Of a stretch of 64,000 bases of DNA, positions 35,247 to 43,859 are shown in pieces. Source of the stretch: an uncultured Planctomycetota bacterium (lineage in GTDB: Bacteria > Planctomycetota > Planctomycetia > Gemmatales > HRBIN36); NCBI GenBank assembly GCA_937944855.1, contig CALFAY010000012.1:44814-108813 (forward strand). The letters are read 5' to 3'. A model generated the notes under the pieces. That model searched no databases. It was not told the origin of the DNA and saw nothing but the letters and a program-made list of their open reading frames with translations. Numbering within the stretch: position 1 is the first letter of the stretch; every line of letters begins with the position of its first letter. The position numbers and the translations under genes are program-made.

Positions 35247-35440
35247 GGCCGTTCCTCACCTCGTCGCTGACCTGAGCGTTCCCCGCTTTGCGATTGTAGC
35301 CGATTGTGAAGGACTCGTCGAAACGCCGCGACCGGGCGCAAGCGGCAGAACCCCGTGACGTATTGATTCGTAGAGGTGTTAGAATGGAATTGGCTGGCCG
35401 TCAGGGAGGACGGGACCCGAAACGGAACAGGGAGGTGACC

Positions 35441-36523
35441 ATGTCCACGCAACTGCGCGCCCACACGAGACCTCGGTCGATGCGGTTGGGCAAGTACGAA
35501 AACCTGATCCGCGTGGCTTCCGGCGGCATGGGGACGATCTATCGCGGGACCGACAGCCAAACAGGCCGCGAGATTGCCCTCAAGGTGCTGTCTGCCGAAC
35601 TGGCTGAGAATCCGACTACCCTGGAGCGCTTTGCCCGGGAAGCCGACGCTGCCGCCCGTCTCCGCCATCCCAACATCGTTTCCGTCTTCAAGCGGGGCAA
35701 GAAGGACGGCATGCATTACATCGTCATGGAATACGTGGACGGCATCGACCTGCACCGCTACGTCACAGCCACCGGACCAATGAAGCCCGTCGAGGTCGTC
35801 GAAATACTCATCCAGGCGGCCCGTGCCCTGGCTCATGCTCACGCCCGCGACATCGTGCATCGGGACATCAAGCCGTCCAACTTCATCCTGACGAATCATT
35901 CTGGCCGGCGTCTCGTCAAGTTGACCGACTTCGGCCTGGCCGTGGACCGCAGCGATCCCAATGAAAGCCACCTTACCAAACCCGGCACGACGGTCGGCAC
36001 CGTAGACTTCATGGCCCCGGAGCAGGCCCGCGGCCGCAACCTCACTGACAGCCGCAGCGACATCTACGCTCTTGGCTGCACCGCCTACTTCATGCTGACC
36101 GGTCAGGCTCCGTTCCCCGAAGGCTCGATTCCGGAAAAGCTCTACAAGCATGTGCACGAATACCCGCCCGATCCCCGCGAACTTAATCCAAACATTCCTG
36201 ATGACCTCATCACCGTTTTGGGCCGCATGATGGAAAAGCGGCCGGAAGACCGCTACCAGTCGATGGAGGAACTGCTGGCGGACTTGGAAGAGTTGCACGC
36301 GAAGCTGACCGGGAACTCGGCAGGATTTCTGGACTTTCTGGCCTCGTCCAACGGGGAGGCTGAAGAATCCCGCCGCAAACTCCCGTTCCATCACCATCCC
36401 CTGGTGACGGTCGAGATGGAGGACGACGCGCTTCCGACCGTGGCGGCCGCATGGGCGGTGTTCGCTGTTCTGGGGGTGCTGGCCCTGTCGTTGTTGATCC
36501 TGTTGATGGTCTGGGTCGGCTGA
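35441..36523 (+). CDS. Membrane-anchored Ser/Thr protein kinase
   Basis: I place the start at ATG 35441, five bases after GGAGG in GGGAGGTGACC; the frame upstream to 35306 is weak. The 360-residue protein is a Hanks-type kinase: Gly-rich loop SGGMGTIYRG (27-36), Lys48 (ALKVL), the HRDIKPSNF catalytic loop (140-148), DFG (163-165) and APE (192-194). A juxtamembrane linker and one membrane segment at about 335-358 close the protein, with no extracellular sensor domain beyond it. A TAGAAT hexamer lies about 56 bp upstream. It may phosphorylate partners read by FHA proteins such as the one at 43.2-43.8 kb; that link is inference. Confidence 0.92.
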   Translation: MSTQLRAHTRPRSMRLGKYENLIRVASGGMGTIYRGTDSQTGREIALKVLSAELAENPTTLERFAREADAAARLRHPNIVSVFKRGKKDGMHYIVMEYVDGIDLHRYVTATGPMKPVEVVEILIQAARALAHAHARDIVHRDIKPSNFILTNHSGRRLVKLTDFGLAVDRSDPNESHLTKPGTTVGTVDFMAPEQARGRNLTDSRSDIYALGCTAYFMLTGQAPFPEGSIPEKLYKHVHEYPPDPRELNPNIPDDLITVLGRMMEKRPEDRYQSMEELLADLEELHAKLTGNSAGFLDFLASSNGEAEESRRKLPFHHHPLVTVEMEDDALPTVAAAWAVFAVLGVLALSLLILLMVWVG

Positions 36524-36539
36524 AGACCGGAAGGCTGGG

Positions 36540-37307
36540 TCACCACACCAGGTTTTCCGGGCCGAACAGCAGCAGATGCAGATTGACCTCGAACAGGGTG
36601 TTGAAAGCTGCATGCACGATCAGGCCCGGCACGATGCTGCGGGTTGCCAGAAACATCCAGGACACGACGATGCCGCTGAAGAAATAGAATGGCGTCAGAA
36701 GCAACGGAGCTTGATACATCAAGTGCAGCCCCGCCCAAATGAGGCCGGATGCGAACAGCGCCACCCGCATCCCGCCCAGACGGAACAGGGCCGGAACCAC
36801 CACGGCGCGATAGCCTAGTTCCTCGATCAGCGGAGCCATGACCGAAGCCCGCCACAGTTTCTCGGCCAGCGGAGAATACAGCAATCCCGGCTGCCAGGTC
36901 AGCACCAGATCGGTGAGGGTGAACCCGAACCCGCTCACCAGGGGAACGCGAACGGCGAAGCCAAGCAGCAGCACCGCCGCGCTCAGGGCCGTCACGGCCA
37001 ACGTCCACGGGATGATGCGGTCGGCCTGACCGCTGGTCAGCCCCAGGATCGGCATCCAGCGGCGGTCCCATCCGACCAAGACGGCAACGGGAATGAGGAA
37101 AATGCCCAGCCGCATCAGGTCCGTCCAGAACCCGCGAAGGTGGATCGTGGTTCCGCCGACATCCATGATCAGGCAGACGCACTCGTGCGGCAGGATGCCG
37201 GTGAGTTTCGGCAGACCGCCAAGGTCTGCCAGCCAGCACGCGGCCGTGAACGCCAAAAGCCCGATTCCCCCGCGCAGACTCAGAGAACGACTTGGATGGT
37301 CATGCAT
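36540..37307 (-). CDS. CPBP family intramembrane metalloprotease
   Basis: Started at ATG 37307 (the TTG at 37313 is less likely), the protein has 255 residues and about seven membrane segments. The three CPBP motifs are present: EELGYR (Glu-Glu-x3-Arg) near residue 160, the His of WAGLHLMY near 190 and HAAFN near 232. Family members include Rce1-type CAAX proteases and bacteriocin-immunity proteins; the bacterial roles of most are unknown. It converges on the kinase gene with 16 bp between and is 78 bp downstream of purQ on its own strand. Confidence 0.85.
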   Translation of the reverse strand: MHDHPSRSLSLRGGIGLLAFTAACWLADLGGLPKLTGILPHECVCLIMDVGGTTIHLRGFWTDLMRLGIFLIPVAVLVGWDRRWMPILGLTSGQADRIIPWTLAVTALSAAVLLLGFAVRVPLVSGFGFTLTDLVLTWQPGLLYSPLAEKLWRASVMAPLIEELGYRAVVVPALFRLGGMRVALFASGLIWAGLHLMYQAPLLLTPFYFFSGIVVSWMFLATRSIVPGLIVHAAFNTLFEVNLHLLLFGPENLVW

Positions 37308-37385
37308 GGCCAATCAGACTCCCCTGCAAGCGGGGATCGGCCCGGTGAAAAGCCGTGAGGGGATGAACAGTTCGCCGATGCACCC

Positions 37386-38162
37386 CTACCACTTCTGAAA
37401 GAATTGCACTGCGTTGCGAAACAGCCGCAAACCGTCACCTTCCTCAGCCAAGCCGCGCCGCGTCCATTGCGGATGCTGCGTGGGGAGAATGTGCCGTTCC
37501 GGATGCGGCATCATGCCCAGAATCAGCCCCGTGCCATCGCAGATTCCAGCCACGTTGCCCTGGGAACCGTTGGGGTTCGCCGGATAAGGTCCGACCTCCC
37601 CTGCTTCGTTGACGTAGCGAAGCACGATTTGACCGGATTGTGCGAGGCGATTGTATACCTCTGGGCTGGCGCAGACGAAGCGGCCTTCGCCGTGCGCAAT
37701 CGGAGCCTCCCAGACTGCGTAGCCCTGGAGAAAGGGGCACTTGCCAGGCTCGGCTCGCAGACGCACCCACCGGTCCACGAACCCCGGAGGCTCGTTGATG
37801 GCCAGCGTGGCCGGGACGCCCTCCGGTGCGGGCGGCACTAGAAGCCCCGCTTTGAGCAGCGCCTGAAAACCGTTGCAGATGCCTAGAATCAGCTTGCCCT
37901 GGTCGCGAAAGCGCTCCAGGGCGTCGGAAAGATAGGTTCGCATCTGCACAGCCAGGATTCTTCCGGCTGCCACGTCGTCGCCGTAGGTAAATCCTCCAGG
38001 AATCGTGAGCACCTGGTATTGGTCAAGCAGCCGGGGATTCTCTTTGAGTCGATTGACGTGAACTCGTTCGGCGACGGCCCCGGCCTTCTCGTAGGCAAAC
38101 GCCGTCTCCAGGTCGCAATTGGCCCCCGGAGCTCGCAGAATCAATACCCGAACCACAGCCAT
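37386..38162 (-). CDS. purQ: Phosphoribosylformylglycinamidine synthase subunit PurQ
   Basis: PurQ is the glutaminase subunit of the fourth step of purine synthesis and works with PurL and PurS. The 258-residue protein has the amidotransferase nucleophile Cys96 in GICNGFQAL, the IPGGFTYGDD loop near residue 54, and the His-Glu pair in MMPHPERH. The GxNCDLET motif near residue 13 (GANCDLET) is specific to PurQ. It is a stand-alone gene here; purL and purS are not in the window, which suggests scattered purine genes. Confidence 0.94.
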   Translation of the reverse strand: MAVVRVLILRAPGANCDLETAFAYEKAGAVAERVHVNRLKENPRLLDQYQVLTIPGGFTYGDDVAAGRILAVQMRTYLSDALERFRDQGKLILGICNGFQALLKAGLLVPPAPEGVPATLAINEPPGFVDRWVRLRAEPGKCPFLQGYAVWEAPIAHGEGRFVCASPEVYNRLAQSGQIVLRYVNEAGEVGPYPANPNGSQGNVAGICDGTGLILGMMPHPERHILPTQHPQWTRRGLAEEGDGLRLFRNAVQFFQKW

Positions 38163-38299
38163 GACAATTCCGTTCTTGGCCCGAATCGAGAACTCGGACC
38201 CATATCGCCGAATATAGCGGAATGCCCGCCGAGCCGGAAGCCCGACTCACAGGTCGGCGTCCCTGCACTCCGCCGTCAGTCTTTGCTTCGGGGGTTGTC

Positions 38300-38328
38300 C
38301 TGGCAAACGAATTGCAACTGCTTATAAT
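38300..38328 (+). promoter_or_regulatory. Candidate sigma-70 promoter of the TlpA-like gene
   Basis: A perfect -10 box TATAAT lies at 38323-38328, with CTGGCA (four of six matches to TTGACA) at 38300-38305 and a 17-bp spacer. It predicts a start of transcription about 50 bp before the ATG at 38384. Confidence 0.5.
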
Positions 38329-38383
38329 GGTGGGACTGCGTTTGGGCCTCCGCCTCAACCTCCAGGTGACAAGGGAGTACAAG

Positions 38384-39493
38384 ATGCGCAACACGTTTTT
38401 GGGTCTGCTGGCCGCTGTGATGGTGGTCGGCTTTGGGTGGGCGGATGAGCCTGCCAAACCTGCTCAGAAGGAATCACCCCCGGCAAGCCTCAAGGAATTG
38501 TACGACCAGTTTCAGCAGTCCCTGAGCAAGCTCCAGAAAGAGTTCCAAGCGGCTCAGGACATCGAAGCGAAGACCAAGATCCGCGAGCAGGCCCTCGAGA
38601 TGCTCGGCAAGCTGGCGAATCGAGCCATCGACTATGCCGAGAAGAACCCCAAGAAGGAAGACGCCGCTCAAGCCCTGGTCATGTCTTTGCAGTGGGCCCG
38701 CGACGAGGCAACGCGCGATCGGGCCGTTCTGGCCCTCCTCAAGGACCACGCCGAGTCCAAGTCTATCGGGCAGATCTGCGTCATGCTGGCCGAACTCTCC
38801 AATCCCACGGTCGAAAAGTTGCTGCGCACGGTGATCGAAAAGAATCCCGATCGCAACGTGCAAGGATTGGCCACGCTCAGCCTGGCAACGCACTTGCAGT
38901 CCCGGGCTGAGGACGCCCGTGGTCCTGAAGCTGAAAAACTCAACAAGGAAGCCGAAAAGGTCCTGGAAATTGCTCTGGCCAAGTATGCCGACGTCAAAAC
39001 CGACGAGGGCACTGTCGGCGAGGCTGCCAAGGCCGCTCTCAGTCTCTCCGTCGGCCGGGAAGTGCCCGACATCGTCGGGTCCGACTCCGAGGACAAGGAA
39101 TTCAAGCTGAGCGATTTTCGTGGCAAGGTCGTCATGCTCGACTTCTGGGCCAGCTGGTGCGGACCGTGCATGGCGATGGTCCCCCATAACCGCGATCTCG
39201 TTCAGAAGATGAAAGGCCGACCCTTCGCTCTCGTCGGCGTCAATGCCGATCAGGAGAAGGACGCCTTCAAGAATGCCGAGACCAACCACAAGATCAACTA
39301 CCGTTCCTTTTTCGACGGAGAAGGCAAGATCGTGGGCACTTGGCGGATCAAGGCCTTTCCAACCATGCTCCTGATCGACCATAAGGGCATTTTGCGTCAG
39401 AAGTTTGTCGGTGGCGGACCGATGACCATGAAGGCCCTCGACGAAGCCATCGAAAAGCTGGTCGCTGAAGCGGAAGCTGACGCCAAGAAATAA
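38384..39493 (+). CDS. Exported TlpA-like thioredoxin with helical N-terminal domain
   Basis: The start is ATG 38384 after GGGAG, which gives a signal peptide (MRNTFLGLLA...GWA, about 20 residues) on a 369-residue protein. Residues 21-225 are helical and highly charged (many Lys, Glu, Ala). Then comes a thioredoxin fold with active-site Cys259-Gly-Pro-Cys262 in WASWCGPC, the FRGKVVMLDFW strand before it, and the cis-Pro in AFPTMLLID. Such proteins reduce or isomerise disulfides in the periplasm or serve cytochrome maturation. The helical domain is unlike standard ResA or TlpA and may bind a partner. A strong terminator follows. Confidence 0.85.
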   Translation: MRNTFLGLLAAVMVVGFGWADEPAKPAQKESPPASLKELYDQFQQSLSKLQKEFQAAQDIEAKTKIREQALEMLGKLANRAIDYAEKNPKKEDAAQALVMSLQWARDEATRDRAVLALLKDHAESKSIGQICVMLAELSNPTVEKLLRTVIEKNPDRNVQGLATLSLATHLQSRAEDARGPEAEKLNKEAEKVLEIALAKYADVKTDEGTVGEAAKAALSLSVGREVPDIVGSDSEDKEFKLSDFRGKVVMLDFWASWCGPCMAMVPHNRDLVQKMKGRPFALVGVNADQEKDAFKNAETNHKINYRSFFDGEGKIVGTWRIKAFPTMLLIDHKGILRQKFVGGGPMTMKALDEAIEKLVAEAEADAKK

Positions 39494-39521
39494 GCTGCTT
39501 GGTTACGCTGTCGCACCAAAC

Positions 39522-39564
39522 ATGCCCGAGACGTGGACTTGCCAAGAGTCGGCGTCTCGGGCAT
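39522..39564 (+). terminator. Strong terminator hairpin after the TlpA-like gene
   Basis: ATGCCCGAGACG (39522-39533) and CGTCTCGGGCAT (39553-39564) form a perfect 12-pair stem with a 19-base loop, followed by TCTTGTTGG. It starts 28 bases after the TlpA-like stop and about 100 bp before the next start codon. The T-rich tail is short but the stem is strong. Confidence 0.7.
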
Positions 39565-39628
39565 TCTTGTTGGTCGGCGTTGTTCATTTGATCGCCTACC
39601 CGGCACTCGCCTTCACGGAGAAGCCGTC

Positions 39629-40531
39629 ATGCCGTCCCGGGCCGCCACAGAGTATCGCTACGAGAAGCTGACTTGGCCAGAGATCAACGAAGCGGTCGCC
39701 CTCGGCAAGGTGTGCATCCTGTCCTGCGGATCGGTGGAGCAACACGGCCCGCATCTTCCGCTCGACGTGGACATCGTTTGTCCGCAGGCCATCGCCTGCG
39801 GGGCCGGTCGCGCTGTCCCGGACAAAATCCTGGTCCTGCCGCCCTACTGGTACGGGTACTGCGGCCATGTCATGGACTTCCCGGGAACCATCAATGGGCA
39901 CTATGAGCATTTCATCCACAGTGTTTTGGATGTGACCAAGTCGCTGGCTTACCACGGCTTCAAGAAGATCATCCTGCTCAACGGGCACGGGTCGAACATG
40001 CCCAACCTCGACCTCGTGGCCCGTCGCACCAATCTGGAAACCGATGCCGAGTGCGTGCTGATCGGCTGGTGGAACCTGCTCACCGTGGACAAGGAGTTCC
40101 TTCCCCGGTGGCGGGAAAGCAAATTTCCAGGCGGTTGCGCTCATGCCTGTGAACTGGAGACATCACTGTACCTGTATGTCGATGGCGAGAACGTGCGAAA
40201 GGACCAGATCCGCGACGAACCGATCCGCTTCAATGACGAGAACAGTCCGTTCATGTGGATTGACTTGTTCGCGACCGGACCTGCCACGGTCATTTCGTGG
40301 ACGAGTACCTACACCGAATCGGGCGTGCAGGGAGAGCCGTCGAAGGCGTCCGCGGAGAAAGGCCGCCTGGTTTACGAGGAGGCTGTCAAGCAATTGGTCC
40401 GTTTCGTGACTTGGTTCAAGGATCGTCCGCCGGACCCCCGCCGCGACCGACACTCCCAGCCGCCAACCATGTCGATACCGTGGGGGCAGCGGACACTCCG
40501 GGAAAACAATTTATCCCGTCCTGGTCGTTAA
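39629..40531 (+). CDS. Creatininase family amidohydrolase
   Basis: Started at ATG 39629 with GGAG upstream, the protein has 300 residues. The metal-binding pattern of the creatininase/MftE fold is visible: CGSVEQHGPHLPLDVD (Glu, His and Asp ligands) near residues 32-47, LLNGHGSN near 119 and the Glu of HACELETS near 174. Family members hydrolyse cyclic amides such as creatinine or trim peptides as in mycofactocin and FAPy maturation. The specific substrate cannot be told. No mycofactocin genes are nearby. Confidence 0.87.
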   Translation: MPSRAATEYRYEKLTWPEINEAVALGKVCILSCGSVEQHGPHLPLDVDIVCPQAIACGAGRAVPDKILVLPPYWYGYCGHVMDFPGTINGHYEHFIHSVLDVTKSLAYHGFKKIILLNGHGSNMPNLDLVARRTNLETDAECVLIGWWNLLTVDKEFLPRWRESKFPGGCAHACELETSLYLYVDGENVRKDQIRDEPIRFNDENSPFMWIDLFATGPATVISWTSTYTESGVQGEPSKASAEKGRLVYEEAVKQLVRFVTWFKDRPPDPRRDRHSQPPTMSIPWGQRTLRENNLSRPGR

Positions 40532-40554
40532 GCCGATCGGCTCTGCGAGACGAA

Positions 40555-43167
40555 TCAGTCGAGAAAGCTCTTGGCCCGGATGACAATGTCTTCGCTCTGG
40601 GACAGAGAGCCGGTTTCGACCTGGATGCGGAACGTGCCGGTGCGTTCGGCCCGGACGCGCCAGGTCACGGGACTGTAAGATCCGACCATGCTGCGGACGA
40701 CAGGCTTGGTTTCCTCCTGGCCTTCCACAAGGCGCAAGCCGGAAGGCAGCACCAGGCGGATCGTCTGGCCGGGTTGTGGATCGGCAACATAAGCCGTGAT
40801 GGTGATCTCGCCGCCAGGATGGAACACGCCGTTGGCCGTCAATGCCAGTTGACCCGCGCTCAGTCCGGTGCTCGCCACTCGTCCCAGCCCGTAGGCAAAT
40901 GCCACGACGCGGCTGTGACCCGGCTCGAGGACTCGTTCATCCCAGTAGAGGACGACAGCGGAATCGGGCCGATCCGGCAAGGCCCGAATCGGTAGCATCG
41001 GCACGTCCCAGCGAGTCATGCTTCCCAGCGCTCCCGGCACGCCCAGGGCCTGATTGGGCCAGGCACACAGGGCCACCCGCGTGGGCGGCTCGATCCGCTT
41101 CTCCGCATCGACAATGCGAAAGAGCACATTGGCCACCGTGCCAGGGTTCTTGAGATCGGGATGTTCCAAAGCCTGAATGAAGTCAGGCACGTCTTCAGGC
41201 CGGCCGAAGTACCTGTACGTGTCGCACAGGCCACTTTCGCCCGGGATGGTGAAAGGCACGCCGTCGTTCTGGCCGATCAAGGTATCGAGCATGAAACGCA
41301 GTCCGACTTCGTGCGGCACGTCGTCGCGATTGGTGAGCGTGTAACGGATCAGGCAGACCTCGTAGCGGCCTGTGAGGTCGCTGCGGACCACCGCGACCTC
41401 CTGCACCGCCTCGATGGAAGCGGGAAACAGCCAGACACTTCGCCAGCGTTTACCCGGTTCGATTTCGTCCGGCCGTTGCGGATTGCGTTGGCCAGAACCT
41501 GGCCGCCCCTGCAACCCAAAAAAGAACTCCGTCCCGTCGATACGAACCACGGTATTGTTCGTTCTGCCGAACGGATCGAAGGTCAGTTGCTTGAGCGAAC
41601 CGCGTTTTTCGCCTCGCAAGCTGATGCCGAAGCGATGGGCGTCAAAATCCGTTGATTGGACCGTTAGGTAAATGGTGGGATCATTTTCGGCGTATATCGG
41701 CGCATAGGTCGAATTCGCTGACCTCGATGCAGCGGAAGGCCGCAGCAAGTCGGCAAAGCCGAGTCCAGTCAGGACGCACAGCAGCAGCAAGGCGGGCAGC
41801 CCATGCACCCAGGGCGGTGTTCCGCCCGAAGGCCGGTACGGACGATCCTCGCCTTCCGAGCGGACAGGCAGTGCCGTGGGCGCAACGGGAACGGCGAGAG
41901 GCGGCGTTTCAACCGATTTCGGGGATTCGTCTGCCGGCAGCACCACGGGCGGTTTGGTGCGGTCGATGGTCACGGTGATCGGCACCTCGAAGCGTTGCCG
42001 GCCGTTAGAGATCACGATGAGACGGGCGGTCGGCTGCGTGCCCGGGGGGCAGCTCGGTATCTGGATCAACACTGGGATCGTGGCGCGAGTGCCATTGAGT
42101 TCGCTGCGATCCACCTTGACCCAGGGCTGGTCGCTGAAGGCGTAGGCAAAGATGGGACGTTTATCCACTGCTTGGAGACGGACCTGCCCTCCGAGCCGCG
42201 CCCCGATAGCACCGCGAACATGAATTTCTTTGGTTTTCAACTCCACGCGGGGAGGTTTAGCCAGACCGCAGGCTTCGAAAAACTGCTGGACAGATCCAAG
42301 CCCGGTCGCTGTCGGGCCTTGTACCGGATAAACCCAGTTGTTTTCCGCGTACCACCGGGCCACGGCCCCGGACTCGAACAGGGGAGCAGCTTCCTTGGGT
42401 TGCTTGTAGGCTTGCTCGGCCAGTTGCCTTTGCGACCGTGCCCCAGCCAGAACGCCATGCGGGAATGGCTTGATCGGCACGTCTGCGCGAATAACCAGTT
42501 CCACGGTGCCGCCATTGGATTCGACCAGAATGCGGCCGGTCTGAGTGTCCTTGGCGGCCCGCAGCTTTTCTCCGCAGATCAGTATCGGCACGTCGATCTC
42601 GTGCGGGCAGTCGAAGGCCTTGACCGGCACGCCGGGCGGATCTCCCAGCGCCAGCCAGGGCGTCTCGACCACCACCAGCGACCCGTAAAGCAGTCGCATG
42701 CCGTGGTTCGCGATGTGAACGCTGATGCGGTGGTCCTTGCCTGCCGCGAGCTGGCCGACATGCACGTTGAGCGGTTCGACCTGCAAGCGCGCCGGCGTCA
42801 GGACGTTGGTCGGCAAGCGGTCGAGAAACAGGTCCACCGCCCGGATCGGATCAGGGAATTGGGAGGCTTGTCGCGCCGCATCGGCCAGGTCACTCCGGCC
42901 CAAATGGCGGAAAAAACCCTCAAGCCACCCGCTTCGCAGCAACTCGGAAGCGACATTCAGGTCCTCGACCAAGCCGACGGCCATCTCGTCGAAGGAACGA
43001 CAGCGTTTTCCCGAAGGAAAAACGAATTCCTGCGAAAACGTGTACTTGCTTCCAGATCGAGCCGGACGGCCACCGGGATCCGGCGTCAGAGGAACGCCGT
43101 CGAAATAGCAATATGACGCTTCCGCGGGATTGACGCGGCGGCAGCGGTTGCAGGTCAATGTGGCCAT
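40555..43167 (-). CDS. Large zinc-ribbon membrane protein with beta-rich domains
   Basis: The 870-residue protein starts with a zinc-ribbon-like motif, Cys6-x2-Cys9-x10-Cys20 (TCNRCRR...YCYFDG), in which the usual fourth Cys is replaced by Asp. A helical region (about 40-115) and immunoglobulin-like beta domains (about 120-430) follow; segments such as LNVHVGQLAAGKDHRISVHIAN look like repeated beta sandwiches. One membrane segment lies near 490-515 (LPALLLLCVLTGLGF). The outer 340 residues form further beta domains. I do not recognise a catalytic motif. It is the last gene of the trio with the FHA and VWA genes (13-bp gap to the FHA gene), so it is probably a membrane partner in the same signalling process. 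Confidence 0.72.
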   Translation of the reverse strand: MATLTCNRCRRVNPAEASYCYFDGVPLTPDPGGRPARSGSKYTFSQEFVFPSGKRCRSFDEMAVGLVEDLNVASELLRSGWLEGFFRHLGRSDLADAARQASQFPDPIRAVDLFLDRLPTNVLTPARLQVEPLNVHVGQLAAGKDHRISVHIANHGMRLLYGSLVVVETPWLALGDPPGVPVKAFDCPHEIDVPILICGEKLRAAKDTQTGRILVESNGGTVELVIRADVPIKPFPHGVLAGARSQRQLAEQAYKQPKEAAPLFESGAVARWYAENNWVYPVQGPTATGLGSVQQFFEACGLAKPPRVELKTKEIHVRGAIGARLGGQVRLQAVDKRPIFAYAFSDQPWVKVDRSELNGTRATIPVLIQIPSCPPGTQPTARLIVISNGRQRFEVPITVTIDRTKPPVVLPADESPKSVETPPLAVPVAPTALPVRSEGEDRPYRPSGGTPPWVHGLPALLLLCVLTGLGFADLLRPSAASRSANSTYAPIYAENDPTIYLTVQSTDFDAHRFGISLRGEKRGSLKQLTFDPFGRTNNTVVRIDGTEFFFGLQGRPGSGQRNPQRPDEIEPGKRWRSVWLFPASIEAVQEVAVVRSDLTGRYEVCLIRYTLTNRDDVPHEVGLRFMLDTLIGQNDGVPFTIPGESGLCDTYRYFGRPEDVPDFIQALEHPDLKNPGTVANVLFRIVDAEKRIEPPTRVALCAWPNQALGVPGALGSMTRWDVPMLPIRALPDRPDSAVVLYWDERVLEPGHSRVVAFAYGLGRVASTGLSAGQLALTANGVFHPGGEITITAYVADPQPGQTIRLVLPSGLRLVEGQEETKPVVRSMVGSYSPVTWRVRAERTGTFRIQVETGSLSQSEDIVIRAKSFLD

Positions 43168-43180
43168 CGGCGCTTCAAAG

Positions 43181-43786
43181 TCAGATTCTCACCTTCATCT
43201 GCACAGTGCCGATCTGGATTACGTCATTGGGATTTAACTGCCGTTTCTGTCCGGGATATACCCGCGTTCGGTTGACGAACGTGCCGTTGGAACTGTTCAG
43301 ATCCTCGATGGTCAAAACGCCGTCCTGAAAAATGATGCAGGCATGTTGACGACTGGACCAGATCCGATCCGGGTCTTCCTGGTCTTCGAGGTCGATGTCC
43401 ACGGGCTTTTCGTCAGTTCGGCCGATGAAGTTCTCCCCTTCGTAGATCGGATACTCGACGCCGATCTTTACGCCGCGGATGACGACCAATCTTGGCTTGG
43501 CGTTGGGTGGCAACGCTCCCGGTTTGGCTTCCGCGGCGGGGACGATGGGAGCGGAAGCGGTCATGGGTTCAGCCAGAGGAATCGGTTCGCTGGCCAGCAC
43601 CGGCTCGGCAGGGGCCGATGACGCGGGGATTGCTGGCGGTTCGGTGATCGGCGTCGCCACGGCGAGGATTTCTTCGGGGGGCGCCGCTTTCGGTAACTCC
43701 GCCGCAACGCCCAACTCGGACTTGCATTGGTCACAAAACGCAACTCCCTCTTCGTTCTCGAATCCGCAGAAAGGGCATTTCACCAT
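43181..43786 (-). CDS. FHA domain protein with N-terminal zinc ribbon
   Basis: The 201-residue protein has a zinc ribbon at 4-21 (CPFCGFENEEGVAFCDQC; two Cys-x2-Cys pairs), a Pro/Ala/Glu linker (about 25-95) and a C-terminal FHA domain (about 100-201). The FHA phosphothreonine pocket is complete: GR in NFIGRTD, S-R-Q-H in WSSRQHACI and N-x2-NGT in LNSSNGTFVN. FHA domains bind phosphothreonine peptides made by Ser/Thr kinases. It lies between the zinc-ribbon protein and the VWA protein, all on the minus strand, so the trio likely acts together. Confidence 0.93.
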   Translation of the reverse strand: MVKCPFCGFENEEGVAFCDQCKSELGVAAELPKAAPPEEILAVATPITEPPAIPASSAPAEPVLASEPIPLAEPMTASAPIVPAAEAKPGALPPNAKPRLVVIRGVKIGVEYPIYEGENFIGRTDEKPVDIDLEDQEDPDRIWSSRQHACIIFQDGVLTIEDLNSSNGTFVNRTRVYPGQKRQLNPNDVIQIGTVQMKVRI

Positions 43787-43859
43787 GTTTACGCTGATCC
43801 TCCCTCAAGATTGAAGCAACCGCTTGGTCGCGCTTCAGGTATCGCTGGGTGACCGGGGA

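Noticed and set aside
41803..43116. A 437-codon plus-strand frame opposite the 870-residue zinc-ribbon protein
   Set aside because: Its Arg/Gln/His-rich composition and lack of any motif mark it as a shadow of the minus-strand gene.
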